From positions 1 to 32,021 of the forward strand of contig JAEXYZ010000048.1 in the NCBI GenBank assembly GCA_023405135.1: 32,021 nucleotides of DNA, read 5' to 3'. A program made the translations under genes and the position numbers. This DNA is from Bacillota bacterium (GTDB taxonomy: Bacteria; Bacillota; Bacilli; Bacillales_A; Planococcaceae). Below the pieces are notes generated by a model. That model was not told the DNA's origin, searched no databases, and saw only the letters and a list, made by a program, of their open reading frames with translations. Below, one piece after another: positions 8,067 to 16,485 of this stretch. Each line of letters starts with the position of its first letter. The first letter of the stretch is position 1.

Positions 8067-8282
8067 CTATTGTTCTGATTTATTTTGCGTGTTGTACTGA
8101 CGTTCACGCAAAATTCGTTCTTCTAAGCTTTTCGTTTTCATTTCTTGCTTCTTTGACAAACGTTTAAACCATATAAACGCTAAAACGCACAAAATAAGCA
8201 TGATTAAAAATTCGAAAGCTGCTGGGATATATGCTGATTTATCTTCTGGGAAATATAAAAATCCGAAAGCAATTATGCCCAT
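8067..8282 (-). CDS. Small membrane protein with C-terminal charged tail
   Basis: A 71-aa protein with one or two hydrophobic segments (IIAFGFLYF and FEFLIMLILCVLAFIWF) followed by a Lys/Arg/Glu-rich tail (KRLSKKQEMKTKSLEERI) that is probably cytoplasmic. It starts 26 bases after ppiB on the same strand and is probably its operon partner. The ribosome binding site is weak. I do not recognise a family. Confidence 0.6.
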   Translation of the reverse strand: MGIIAFGFLYFPEDKSAYIPAAFEFLIMLILCVLAFIWFKRLSKKQEMKTKSLEERILRERQYNTQNKSEQ

Positions 8283-8308
8283 AATTTTGTCACGCTTCTT
8301 TCAATTTA

Positions 8309-8896
8309 TTATTCGATAACAGTAATCGATTCAATTTTAACATCTTCTAACGGTTTATCGCGCATATCTTTGTCAACGTTCGCAATTTTGTCAACAATGT
8401 CCATTCCTTCTACTACATGTCCAAATACAGTATGTTTAAAGTCTAACCAAGGTGTACCGCCAACGCGTGCATATTCTTCAATAATTTCTTTCGGATAGCC
8501 TGCTTGCTCCATTTGTTGAATCATATTGTTTGGCGTATGTTCCATTTGTACAATAAAGAATTGTGAACCATTTGTATTTGGACCAGCATTTGCCATAGAT
8601 AGTGCACCACGTAGATTAAATAATTCTTCATTGAATTCATCTTCAAAAGAATTACCCCAAATTGATTCACCACCCATACCTGTTCCTGTTGGGTCACCGC
8701 CTTGAATCATAAAATCAGAAATAACTCGGTGGAATATGATACCGTTGTAATAACCTGATTTTGCATGACCTAAAAAGTTTTCTACTGTTTTTGGTGCATG
8801 TTGAGGGAATAATTTTAATTTAATTGAACCTAAAGTTGTGTTCATTTCTACTAATACTTCACCAGGATTTAATTCTTTTGTTAATTGTGGAAACAT
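8309..8896 (-). CDS. ppiB: Peptidyl-prolyl cis-trans isomerase (cyclophilin type)
   Basis: Cytoplasmic proline isomerase that assists protein folding (195 aa). The cyclophilin core is clear: FHRVISDFMIQGGDPTGTG with the catalytic Arg, then ANAGPNTNGSQFFI, FKHTVFGHVVEGMDIV and a final IESITVIE. It is slightly longer than typical bacterial PpiB because of a short N-terminal addition and an insert (NNMIQQMEQAGYPKEIIEE). Ribosome binding site AAAGGAGAG lies before the ATG. No signal peptide. Confidence 0.95.
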   Translation of the reverse strand: MFPQLTKELNPGEVLVEMNTTLGSIKLKLFPQHAPKTVENFLGHAKSGYYNGIIFHRVISDFMIQGGDPTGTGMGGESIWGNSFEDEFNEELFNLRGALSMANAGPNTNGSQFFIVQMEHTPNNMIQQMEQAGYPKEIIEEYARVGGTPWLDFKHTVFGHVVEGMDIVDKIANVDKDMRDKPLEDVKIESITVIE

Positions 8897-9100
8897 TTAG
8901 AGTCTCTCCTTTTATTTAAATATGTTCAAATTGGGTAATCATTAAATAGAAGATCAACATCTGATACCTCGTTACAGTTTAGCATAGAATGCTTATTTTT
9001 TCCGCTAATATCCTTTTAACTTCCTTAGCAACTTAATATTAGATATACTGTCAATTGACTAAGAGTTGGAAAAGAATGTTTAGAAAGAATGTGTTTTATT

Positions 9101-10327
9101 ATGTCTAATCGAAAACATAATTTTATCATCATTTTAATCTCAAATTTCATTGTATCTGGATCTATGACAATGATTATGCCCTTCTTATCACTTTATATTA
9201 ATACATTTGGGAATTTCTCAGAAAGCTATGTACAGAGATGGGCAGGTATTATTTTTGCAGCTACCTTTATAACAGCATTCATTATGTCTCCTATTTGGGG
9301 GAGAATTGCAGATAAGTACGGCTATAAGCCTATAATGATAATAAACTGTTTTGGCATTGCCTTAAGTATCTTTTTAATGGGCTATGTACAGAATGTAACA
9401 CAATTTTTTTTATTGCGTTTATTTATGGGAATTGTAACAGGCTTTATCCCAACATCAATGGCTTTTATTAGTAAGCATACACCGAAAAATATTGCTGGAA
9501 AAACTCTTGGTACACTTCAAATTGGTAGTGTTGGTGGCTCATTATTCGGACCAGTGTTTGGTGGCTATTTAGCAGATGCTGTAGGCTTTAGCTATACGTT
9601 TATTTTAACTGCTTCTTCGATTACCATTGCAGCTATTATTATTATCTTCGGTATTCACGAACCAGAAATTATAAAGAAGGAAAAAAGCACTGTTTACTCA
9701 AGAAGAAATATTATTTGGTCTATTTTCCATCATCCTCTAATACTGAATACAATGCTTGTAACAGCGTTAATACAAATTGGTAACTTTAGTATTCAACCGC
9801 TACTTTCTTTGTATGTTTCACAATTAACAGGATCAGAACAAGTTGCCTTGCTTGCAGGTATCACCTTTAGTGCAGCAGGTGTAGGCAATTTATTAATAGG
9901 TCGTTTCTTTGGTAAATTGGCAGATACAATCGGATATGAAAAAGTTTTAACAGCGCTATTATTTATTAGTGTACTTTTTATTATCCCACAAGCTTTTGTA
10001 ACCTCTCTTTGGCAACTTATTGTTCTAAGGTTTTTATTTGGGATATTTTCCGGTGGTTTAAATCCCATCGCAACAGCTCTTATTCGCCGTGAAGCACCGA
10101 TTGAAGTACAAGGAGAAATTATGGGTTACAACCAAAGTTTCCGCTTTCTAGGCAATATTATCGGACCAGTTTTAGGCGGTTTCATTAGTGGATTAGCAAC
10201 AATATCATCAGTCTTCTACTCTACAGGACTACTATTTCTAATAGCGGCAATCGTAATACTTTTCATACAAAAGCTGCCAAAGAAATACCTAGAAGACGTG
10301 CTAAAAAAACACGCTCAATCATTATAG
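9101..10327 (+). CDS. MFS multidrug efflux transporter, MdtG-like
   Basis: A major facilitator of 408 aa (12 helices), with GRIADKYGYKPIMI (motif A), LRLFMGIVTGFIPTSMAFIS, GSLFGPVFGGYLAD (motif C-like) and a repeat in the second half (GRFFGKLADTIGYEKVL). These features fit the DHA1 drug/H+ antiporter branch near MdtG. The start is uncertain: ATG 9089 abuts AGAAAG (9082-9087), while ATG 9101 is 13 bases away and gives the typical MSNRKH start. The palindrome GTCAATTGAC at 9050-9059 could be an operator. The drug specificity is not readable. Confidence 0.8.
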   Translation: MSNRKHNFIIILISNFIVSGSMTMIMPFLSLYINTFGNFSESYVQRWAGIIFAATFITAFIMSPIWGRIADKYGYKPIMIINCFGIALSIFLMGYVQNVTQFFLLRLFMGIVTGFIPTSMAFISKHTPKNIAGKTLGTLQIGSVGGSLFGPVFGGYLADAVGFSYTFILTASSITIAAIIIIFGIHEPEIIKKEKSTVYSRRNIIWSIFHHPLILNTMLVTALIQIGNFSIQPLLSLYVSQLTGSEQVALLAGITFSAAGVGNLLIGRFFGKLADTIGYEKVLTALLFISVLFIIPQAFVTSLWQLIVLRFLFGIFSGGLNPIATALIRREAPIEVQGEIMGYNQSFRFLGNIIGPVLGGFISGLATISSVFYSTGLLFLIAAIVILFIQKLPKKYLEDVLKKHAQSL

Positions 10328-10458
10328 TGAGTTTGATTGAAAAGGAACAAATAGATTTTTTGCTTTTACATTCAGTAGTTTCAAACAAATTCAGAAGACG
10401 CAGCCTACCATGTAAGCTACGAAATATATTAGAAAAATAAGAAGCACGTATTATATGT

Positions 10459-10541
10459 GAGCGGGCCTTACACAAAAGCACAAAGACAAGTCGTAGAGAC
10501 ACGTATAACGTGGCTCTGCGGCTTGTGTGCTTAGCCCGCTC
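10459..10541. other. Large multi-part hairpin of unknown role
   Basis: This gene-free gap (10328-10678) holds an 83-base inverted repeat. The outer arms are GAGCGGGC/GCCCGCTC, then AAGCACA..ACAAGTCGTAGAG faces CTCTGCGGCTTGTGTGCTT, and the tip is CACGT-ATA-ACGTG. No U-tract follows on either strand, so it is not a standard terminator. Its GC content is well above the surroundings. Candidates are a palindromic repeat element, a MITE remnant or a structured RNA. Confidence 0.7.
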
Positions 10542-10678
10542 CCCCCTAACACTTTATAAAAATTTTTATTAGCACTTCCCGCGAAAAAATTAATACAAGT
10601 TTGTTTCTTCAACTACAAATATTCATCAATATAAATCTATGATATTCTTAGCATAGCAACATTTCATGGAGGAATATT

Positions 10679-12526
10679 ATGAAGCAAGTAGTAGGCTATC
10701 TACTAATCATTTGTAGCTTCCCTATACTTATTTTACTAGGCAAGCAAATTTGGAAAGAAATTGATATAGTAAATGCATATGAGGAGCAAATCCAGCAAAA
10801 GATCCAACTCCCCGAAATAACAAGCCAATTACCTGTTACGATGCTTGATAAGGATGGTAATGTTTTTAACGAGGAATATGTTGAGTGGAGGCTCCCTCTT
10901 CAATTAGAAGTAATACCCGATATCATTAAGCAAATCTATCTACTGAGTGAAGATAAAGAGTTTTTTAGTCATATTGGTTTTAATTTAAGCGCAATCACGA
11001 GAGCAATATTAGTTAATTCATCTCAACAATCAAATGATCAAGGCGGCAGTACAATTACACAGCAGCTTGTTCGAATGCGCTATTTAACCGAAGAAAAAAC
11101 ATATGAACGAAAATTAACTGAATTGTTCTATTCTTATCATCTTGAACAAATGTATGAAAAAGAAGCAATATTAGAAATGTATTTAAATGAAATCTATTTT
11201 AGTAACCAAGTATATGGAATTGGTGCAGCTGCTACATATTATTTTCAACAACCATTAGCTGAACTATCTGTTGCTCAAATGGCATTTCTTGCAGCTATAC
11301 CAAACAATCCTTCATTGTATGATCCTCTTCAACATTTCGACAATACGAAGGCAAGACAAGAACGATTAATTGATATTTTAGCTGAAAATAATGTCATAAC
11401 TTCTGAAGAAGCAAAAATGTATAAAGCAGAAAAAATTGTTCTTAATTTAAAAAACAAAATACAGAAATCTCCTGCATATAGCACTTATGTTTTAAATGAA
11501 TTAAAGACGCTTATAGCAGACAATGAAGGCTTGGAAGAAAAGCTACATACAAATAATGAAAAAGAAAAAGCTGAAGCTGAGAAACAACTCAATTCAAAAC
11601 TACAGCAGCTATTACAATCTGGGGTAATTATTCATACTGCTCTTGATTCAACTAAACAATATAATGATGAACAAAAGATTGATTCTATTTTAGGTTCAGG
11701 AGACTTACAGGCAAGTGCTGTTGTCATAGATAATAAAACACGTGAAATTGTTAGCATTTATGGTGGGAAACAATATAAAAAACATGATTTTCATAGAGCC
11801 TTTCAAGCAGTAAGGCAACCGGGCTCATCATTTAAACCATTAATTGTTTATGCGCCGCTTTTCGAAACTACAGATTATTCACCAAAATCCATAGTTAGCG
11901 GTGGGCATTACTGCATCGGAAACTTCTGTCCACAAAATTATGGTGGCGGGGTTTATGGAAACGTCTCTATTTCTACAGCTTTTCGATATAGCTATAACAC
12001 ATCAGCACTACGTTTATTTCATCAAATTGGACTTGAAACAGGTTTCCGCTATACTGAACGTTTTCATTTCGATTCGATTGTTCAAGAAGATAAAACTTAT
12101 GCTGCAGGTCTAGGTGGTCTTACATATGGTGTAACAACTATCGAAATGGCAGATGCTTATTCGAGTTTTATTGATGGATCATATGAACGAGCCCACAGTA
12201 TTCGGAAAGTGACCGATATAAATGGCAATGAACTATATAGCTGGAACGATGAAAGAGAAAGGATTTGGTCCCCAAATACGGTAAAATATATGCGTTCGTT
12301 ATTAAACGATGTCGTAACGAGTGGGACTGGTAAAGGCATAATTTCAAATTCATCTTATATAGGTGTTAAAACCGGAACAACAAACGATTATAAAGACTTT
12401 TGGTTAGCAGGTTTAACAAATGAATATACGACTGCTGTTTGGATTGGATTCGATGTCCCAAAATCGATGCAATCAATGGAAAATGAAAAAATTCATTTTA
12501 AAATATTTAATACCATTATGAATTAA
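10679..12526 (+). CDS. Class A penicillin-binding protein (transglycosylase/transpeptidase)
   Basis: A bifunctional cell-wall synthase of 615 aa anchored by one N-terminal helix (VVGYLLIICSFPILILL). The glycosyltransferase domain shows EDKEFFSHIGF with catalytic Glu91, then QGGSTITQQLVR and KLTELFYSYHLEQMYEKEAILEMYLNEIYF (not all contiguous in function). The transpeptidase domain has the SxxK motif SSFK at residues 383-386, SYN in FRYSYNTSALR, and KTGTT near the end. It is short compared with PBP1a (PonA) and lacks a C-terminal extension, nearer in size to B. subtilis PbpD or PbpG. Ribosome binding site GGAGGAA. The exact paralogue is not assigned. Confidence 0.88.
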   Translation: MKQVVGYLLIICSFPILILLGKQIWKEIDIVNAYEEQIQQKIQLPEITSQLPVTMLDKDGNVFNEEYVEWRLPLQLEVIPDIIKQIYLLSEDKEFFSHIGFNLSAITRAILVNSSQQSNDQGGSTITQQLVRMRYLTEEKTYERKLTELFYSYHLEQMYEKEAILEMYLNEIYFSNQVYGIGAAATYYFQQPLAELSVAQMAFLAAIPNNPSLYDPLQHFDNTKARQERLIDILAENNVITSEEAKMYKAEKIVLNLKNKIQKSPAYSTYVLNELKTLIADNEGLEEKLHTNNEKEKAEAEKQLNSKLQQLLQSGVIIHTALDSTKQYNDEQKIDSILGSGDLQASAVVIDNKTREIVSIYGGKQYKKHDFHRAFQAVRQPGSSFKPLIVYAPLFETTDYSPKSIVSGGHYCIGNFCPQNYGGGVYGNVSISTAFRYSYNTSALRLFHQIGLETGFRYTERFHFDSIVQEDKTYAAGLGGLTYGVTTIEMADAYSSFIDGSYERAHSIRKVTDINGNELYSWNDERERIWSPNTVKYMRSLLNDVVTSGTGKGIISNSSYIGVKTGTTNDYKDFWLAGLTNEYTTAVWIGFDVPKSMQSMENEKIHFKIFNTIMN

Positions 12527-12529
12527 AAA

Positions 12530-12564
12530 AATGAGGAGTGACCTTTCTTTCTGTCACTTCTCAT
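12530..12564. terminator. Terminator between convergent genes
   Basis: AAATGAGGAGTGAC and GTCACTTCTCATTT pair around CTTTCTTTCT with one wobble position. The A-run before and the T-run after let it serve the penicillin-binding-protein gene (plus) and perhaps the convergent membrane-protein gene (minus). Confidence 0.7.
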
Positions 12565-12567
12565 TTA

Positions 12568-13131
12568 TCATTTCGCAAACGGTAAGCTTACAAGAACCCC
12601 ATTATAAAGCTTCAAAACTACCATTATAATTAATGTAAGAAAGATTGCCCAAAACATCACTTCAAAAATGATTAGACCAATCGTTCCAGTTAACGTTAAG
12701 TATTGGCTTAATTTATATATATTATAAACAAAATATGTTAATACCGTTAAAATAAATATAATGAGCAGTATGATCATCGACTTCATTCCAAAGGCAGAAA
12801 TGAGCGCCCCAAAAAAGAAAATAACATATCCACCTCTAGCAACACTTATCGTTTCACCAGATTTATCCTTCGAGAAAAATAACATACCTAATTCGTGTAT
12901 TGTCTCCCCGATTAACTTTAACGCTGAAAATAACATAAAAAAACATAAGGCAAATACGATTAATAATAAAACACGCAATTCGAAATCTGTTAAAAACTCT
13001 CGCATTCCTGAATAGATTCCTATAGAGGATAACAGTTGTAAAGACTCTCCTACTGCGAATATTCCAAAGGTTAAACTAAAAAGAAGTATCGAGAATAATG
13101 GTAAATAACCATATAAATATGGATTTTTCAT
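12568..13131 (-). CDS. Integral membrane protein, YufK-like (DUF5366)
   Basis: A 187-aa protein with about five hydrophobic helices, beginning MKNPYLYGYLPLFSILLFSLTFG. The start at 13131 is chosen because GAGGA is 8 bases upstream; an in-frame ATG at 13146 lies before that ribosome binding site. Its position divergent from and next to mrpA matches my recollection of B. subtilis yufK near the mrp cluster, and the N-terminal sequence looks similar. The function is unknown. The name is a resemblance call, not a proven orthology. Confidence 0.65.
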   Translation of the reverse strand: MKNPYLYGYLPLFSILLFSLTFGIFAVGESLQLLSSIGIYSGMREFLTDFELRVLLLIVFALCFFMLFSALKLIGETIHELGMLFFSKDKSGETISVARGGYVIFFFGALISAFGMKSMIILLIIFILTVLTYFVYNIYKLSQYLTLTGTIGLIIFEVMFWAIFLTLIIMVVLKLYNGVLVSLPFAK

Positions 13132-13243
13132 GAACTTTTTCCTCATTTTTTTGTATTTCTCATCCTAATTTAATATACGGATTTAAATACTATGAATCAA
13201 GTACTGAAATACCTAGCCATGAAGTGAATTATTGGATAATAGA

Positions 13244-13252
13244 TGGTATAAT
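13244..13252 (+). promoter_or_regulatory. Extended -10 promoter of the mrp operon
   Basis: TGGTATAAT (TGn plus a perfect -10, 13244-13252) lies about 62 bases before the mrpA start. The -35 position (13224-13229, GTGAAT) is poor, as tolerated with an extended -10. Confidence 0.5.
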
Positions 13253-13314
13253 ATTTATTGATCGAGCCTTTAGATGAATGATAAATTTTTGTTACTTTTG
13301 AAAGGGGGATTATT

Positions 13315-15735
13315 TTGTTTCAAGTATTGTGTATTTTTATTCCAATACTAGCCGCGCTCTTTATGCCATTTTTTTATAAGAAAGTTCGTACAATACATAC
13401 TGGATGGTTTGTGTTAATTGTTCCACTATTTCTAGTAACGTTTTATGCAACTTATGTACCAATAATGGTAAAAGGAGACACAGTAATTGCGCAGTTAGAT
13501 TGGATTCCTTCACTTGGAATTTCATTTGTATCATATCTTGATGGATTAAGCTTACTTTTCTCATTGCTTATTTCAGGGATTGGTGCGCTAGTTGTACTAT
13601 ATTCGATTTATTATTTAGATCGTAAGAAAGAACAATTGCATAACTTTTATATTTATTTACTCATGTTTATGTCAGCTATGTTAGGCGTTGTACAGTCTGA
13701 TAATATGATGACACTCTATTTATTCTGGGAGCTTACTTCTGTTTCATCATTTTTATTAATCGGCTATTGGTTTCAACGTGATAAATCAAGGTTCGGTGCA
13801 CTCAAATCAATGGTGATTACCGTTGCAGGCGGTATGATGATGCTAGGAGGATTCGTTCTCTTATCTATTATGGGTGATACATTTTCTATTCGTGAGTTAA
13901 TTGAACAAGCACCTGAACTAGCAACACAGAATACATTTGTTATTGCACTATTGTTAATTTTATTGGGTGCGTTTACAAAATCAGCTCAATTTCCATTTTA
14001 TATTTGGTTACCAGATGCAATGGAAGCGCCAACACCTGTTAGTGCATACCTTCACTCTGCAACAATGGTTAAAGCAGGTATTTATTTAGTAGCCCGTTTT
14101 ACACCAATTTTTGCAATTTCAGAAGTGTGGATTTGGTTAGTCGCAGGAATTGGTTTATTAACATTATTCTGGGGATCATTCTTTGCAGTTAAACAAACAG
14201 ATTTAAAAGGAATTTTAGCATTTTCAACAGTAAGCCAACTCGGTTTAATTATGTCTTTATTAGGTGTTGGAGCAATGGCATATCATGTTGATGGTGCTGA
14301 ACATAGTGTTTTCAAATATGCAGCATTTGCAGCTATATTCCACCTGATTAACCACGCAACATTTAAAGGTAGTTTGTTTATGATTGCGGGTATTGTTGAC
14401 CATGAAACAGGAACTCGAGATATTCGTAGACTCGGTGGTTTGATGAGTCTAATGCCAGTTAGTTTTACTGTAGCTTTAATCGGTAGCTTTTCAATGGCAG
14501 GTTTACCCCCGTTTAATGGTTTTTTAAGTAAAGAAATGTTTTTAACAGCGATGTTATCTATTACACAATTTGATTTCTTTAATTTTGCAACTTGGGCTGT
14601 GCTATTCCCTATCATCGCTTGGATTGCAAGTGTATTTACTTTTATTTATAGTTTCTATTTTGTATTTAAAACGTTTAGTGGAAAACTTAATGTCGAGCAA
14701 CTACCGAAAAAGCCTCATGAAGCTCCTATTGGTATGTTGATTTCTCCTGTCATTTTAGCCAGCTTAGTTGTCGCAATATTCTTTATTCCAAACATTATTG
14801 CTGACACGTTTGTTAAACCAGCTGTCGCATCAATTCAACCATTCCTTTATTCAAGTTCTGAAGAAATTGACATTCATGTAGCCGCTTGGCATGGACATGT
14901 TACTCCAGAATTGTGGATGACTATAGGAATTATAGTAATTGGTTTTATTGGCTTTATGCTTCTATCAAAATGGCAGAAAATGTACAATGCAATGCCTTCG
15001 AAGTTAACACTAAATAATTTATACGATTTTGTTATATATGATCTTTTAGATACTTGGGTAAATCGCTTCTCGGGACTTTATATGACCGGATCAATTCGTA
15101 AATATTTAGGTTATATGTTTAGTTCAATTTCAATTATTGTTATTGGAACACTATTTTTAAAAGATGCATTTACATTATCTTTTGAAAATGCATCCAATAT
15201 TTCCTTATATGAAATTATTTTAGTTCTTGTTTTAGTAATTGGTACTGTTACTACAGTTTTTGCAAGATCAAGAATTACATCAATTGTTGCATTAGGGGCA
15301 GTTGGTTACACTGTTTCATTATTCTTTGTTATTTTTAATGCTCCTGACTTAGCATTAACACAATTGGTAATCGAAACAATTTCTGTCGCATTATTCTTAT
15401 TGGCGTTCTACCACTTACCAAAATTTCAAAAGGCTGAGGAACGTACACACTTTAGAGTTGGTAGAGCCTTTGTGTCACTTGCTGTTGGTGTGATGGTTAC
15501 ACTATTAGCACTATCAGCACATTCGCAAAAATTGATACCTTCTATTGCAGATTATTATAAGGAAACCGTTTATTCGCTTGCGGGCGGAGGCAATATTGTA
15601 AACGTAATTTTAGTAGATTACCGTGGTTTCGATACATTGTTTGAAATTACTGTGCTAGGCATTGCAGGTATGGCGATTTATGGAATGATTAAGCTTCGTA
15701 TAAGCAGAAAGGAGAAAAATTATGAAAACAAATGA
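13315..15735 (+). CDS. mrpA: Mrp Na+/H+ antiporter subunit A
   Basis: Largest Mrp subunit (806 aa), related to the NuoL/ND5 proton-translocating family. The core has SGIGALVVLYSIYYL, NMMTLYLFWELTSVSSFLLIGYWF with the conserved Glu, and KSAQFPFYIWLPDAMEAPTPVSAYLHSATMVKAG in several adjoining blocks. The C-terminal third is the MrpA-specific extension fused to an MbhE/MrpB-like part (APDLALTQLVIETISVALFL). It starts with TTG behind GAAAGGGGG. The stop overlaps mrpB by 14 bases. It works as a complex with MrpB-G in Na+ expulsion and pH homeostasis. Confidence 0.95.
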   Translation: MFQVLCIFIPILAALFMPFFYKKVRTIHTGWFVLIVPLFLVTFYATYVPIMVKGDTVIAQLDWIPSLGISFVSYLDGLSLLFSLLISGIGALVVLYSIYYLDRKKEQLHNFYIYLLMFMSAMLGVVQSDNMMTLYLFWELTSVSSFLLIGYWFQRDKSRFGALKSMVITVAGGMMMLGGFVLLSIMGDTFSIRELIEQAPELATQNTFVIALLLILLGAFTKSAQFPFYIWLPDAMEAPTPVSAYLHSATMVKAGIYLVARFTPIFAISEVWIWLVAGIGLLTLFWGSFFAVKQTDLKGILAFSTVSQLGLIMSLLGVGAMAYHVDGAEHSVFKYAAFAAIFHLINHATFKGSLFMIAGIVDHETGTRDIRRLGGLMSLMPVSFTVALIGSFSMAGLPPFNGFLSKEMFLTAMLSITQFDFFNFATWAVLFPIIAWIASVFTFIYSFYFVFKTFSGKLNVEQLPKKPHEAPIGMLISPVILASLVVAIFFIPNIIADTFVKPAVASIQPFLYSSSEEIDIHVAAWHGHVTPELWMTIGIIVIGFIGFMLLSKWQKMYNAMPSKLTLNNLYDFVIYDLLDTWVNRFSGLYMTGSIRKYLGYMFSSISIIVIGTLFLKDAFTLSFENASNISLYEIILVLVLVIGTVTTVFARSRITSIVALGAVGYTVSLFFVIFNAPDLALTQLVIETISVALFLLAFYHLPKFQKAEERTHFRVGRAFVSLAVGVMVTLLALSAHSQKLIPSIADYYKETVYSLAGGGNIVNVILVDYRGFDTLFEITVLGIAGMAIYGMIKLRISRKEKNYENK

Positions 15736-16144
15736 TGTTATCTTGCAGTTTACTGCTAAAATAGTATTTTTCATTATTTTCTTCTATGCTGTTCATATTT
15801 TCTTTGCTGGGCACTACACTCCTGGTGGAGGATTTGTTGGAGGCTTAGTAACTTCTTGTGCTATCGTGCTACTCATAATTGCCTTTGATTTAAAAAAGGT
15901 ACAATCAATTATACCAATTAATTATATTTATCTAGTTGCTGTTGGTTTAATAATAGCCTTAGGAACTGCAACTTTTTCAATGATTGCTGGAAAGCCGTTT
16001 TTCACACACTCCTTTGATTATTTTTATTTACCGATATTAGGAAAAACCTCGCTTCATACGGCAGCATTGTTTGACTTAGGTGTTTATTTGGTTGTTGTTG
16101 GAGTTACGATGACCATTATTCAAACGATCGGGGAGGATGAATAA
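15722..16144 (+). CDS. mrpB: Mrp antiporter subunit B
   Basis: A 140-aa, four-helix MnhB/MrpB family subunit with the family signature HYTPGGGFVGGLVTS. The ATG follows AGAAAGGAG within the mrpA 3' end, indicating coupling. Its stop TAA shares one base with the mrpC ATG. Confidence 0.94.
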   Translation: MKTNDVILQFTAKIVFFIIFFYAVHIFFAGHYTPGGGFVGGLVTSCAIVLLIIAFDLKKVQSIIPINYIYLVAVGLIIALGTATFSMIAGKPFFTHSFDYFYLPILGKTSLHTAALFDLGVYLVVVGVTMTIIQTIGEDE

Positions 16145-16485
16145 TGGAAATAGTTATGGCATTTGTTTGCGGCTTTCTTTTTATGTCCGCAATCTATTTG
16201 ATTTTATCTCGTAGTTTGCTACGCGTTATTATAGGTACTGGATTACTTAGTCATGGAGCACATCTTCTCATTTTGACAATGGGAAGTTTTAATGGGAGTG
16301 CCCCTCCTGTTTTAGCAGAAGGAGTTACCGACTTTGTTGATCCACTTCCACAAGCATTAATCCTTACAGCGATTGTTATTAGCTTCGGTGTTACTGCGTT
16401 CTTTTTAGTACTAGCTTACCGAGCATATCAAGAATTAAAAACTGATGATATGACATTAATGAAAGGAAGTGACGATAATGAGTAA
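16144..16485 (+). CDS. mrpC: Mrp antiporter subunit C
   Basis: A 113-aa NuoK-like subunit with three helices, FMSAIYLILSRSLLRVIIG, GLLSHGAHLLIL, and DPLPQALILTAIVISFGVTA, the MnhC/MrpC signature. It overlaps mrpB by one base; its end overlaps the ribosome binding site and start of mrpD. Confidence 0.94.
   Translation: MEIVMAFVCGFLFMSAIYLILSRSLLRVIIGTGLLSHGAHLLILTMGSFNGSAPPVLAEGVTDFVDPLPQALILTAIVISFGVTAFFLVLAYRAYQELKTDDMTLMKGSDDNE

Noticed and set aside
9050..9059. GTCAATTGAC palindrome before the MdtG-like gene
   Set aside because: A 10-bp AT-centred palindrome is expected by chance in this composition; it is mentioned under the gene but not called an operator.
10263..10502. 79-codon minus-strand open frame over the MFS gene end and the large hairpin
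   Set aside because: It has no ribosome binding site and overlaps the end of a clear plus-strand transporter; its openness follows from the hairpin and codon bias of the other strand.
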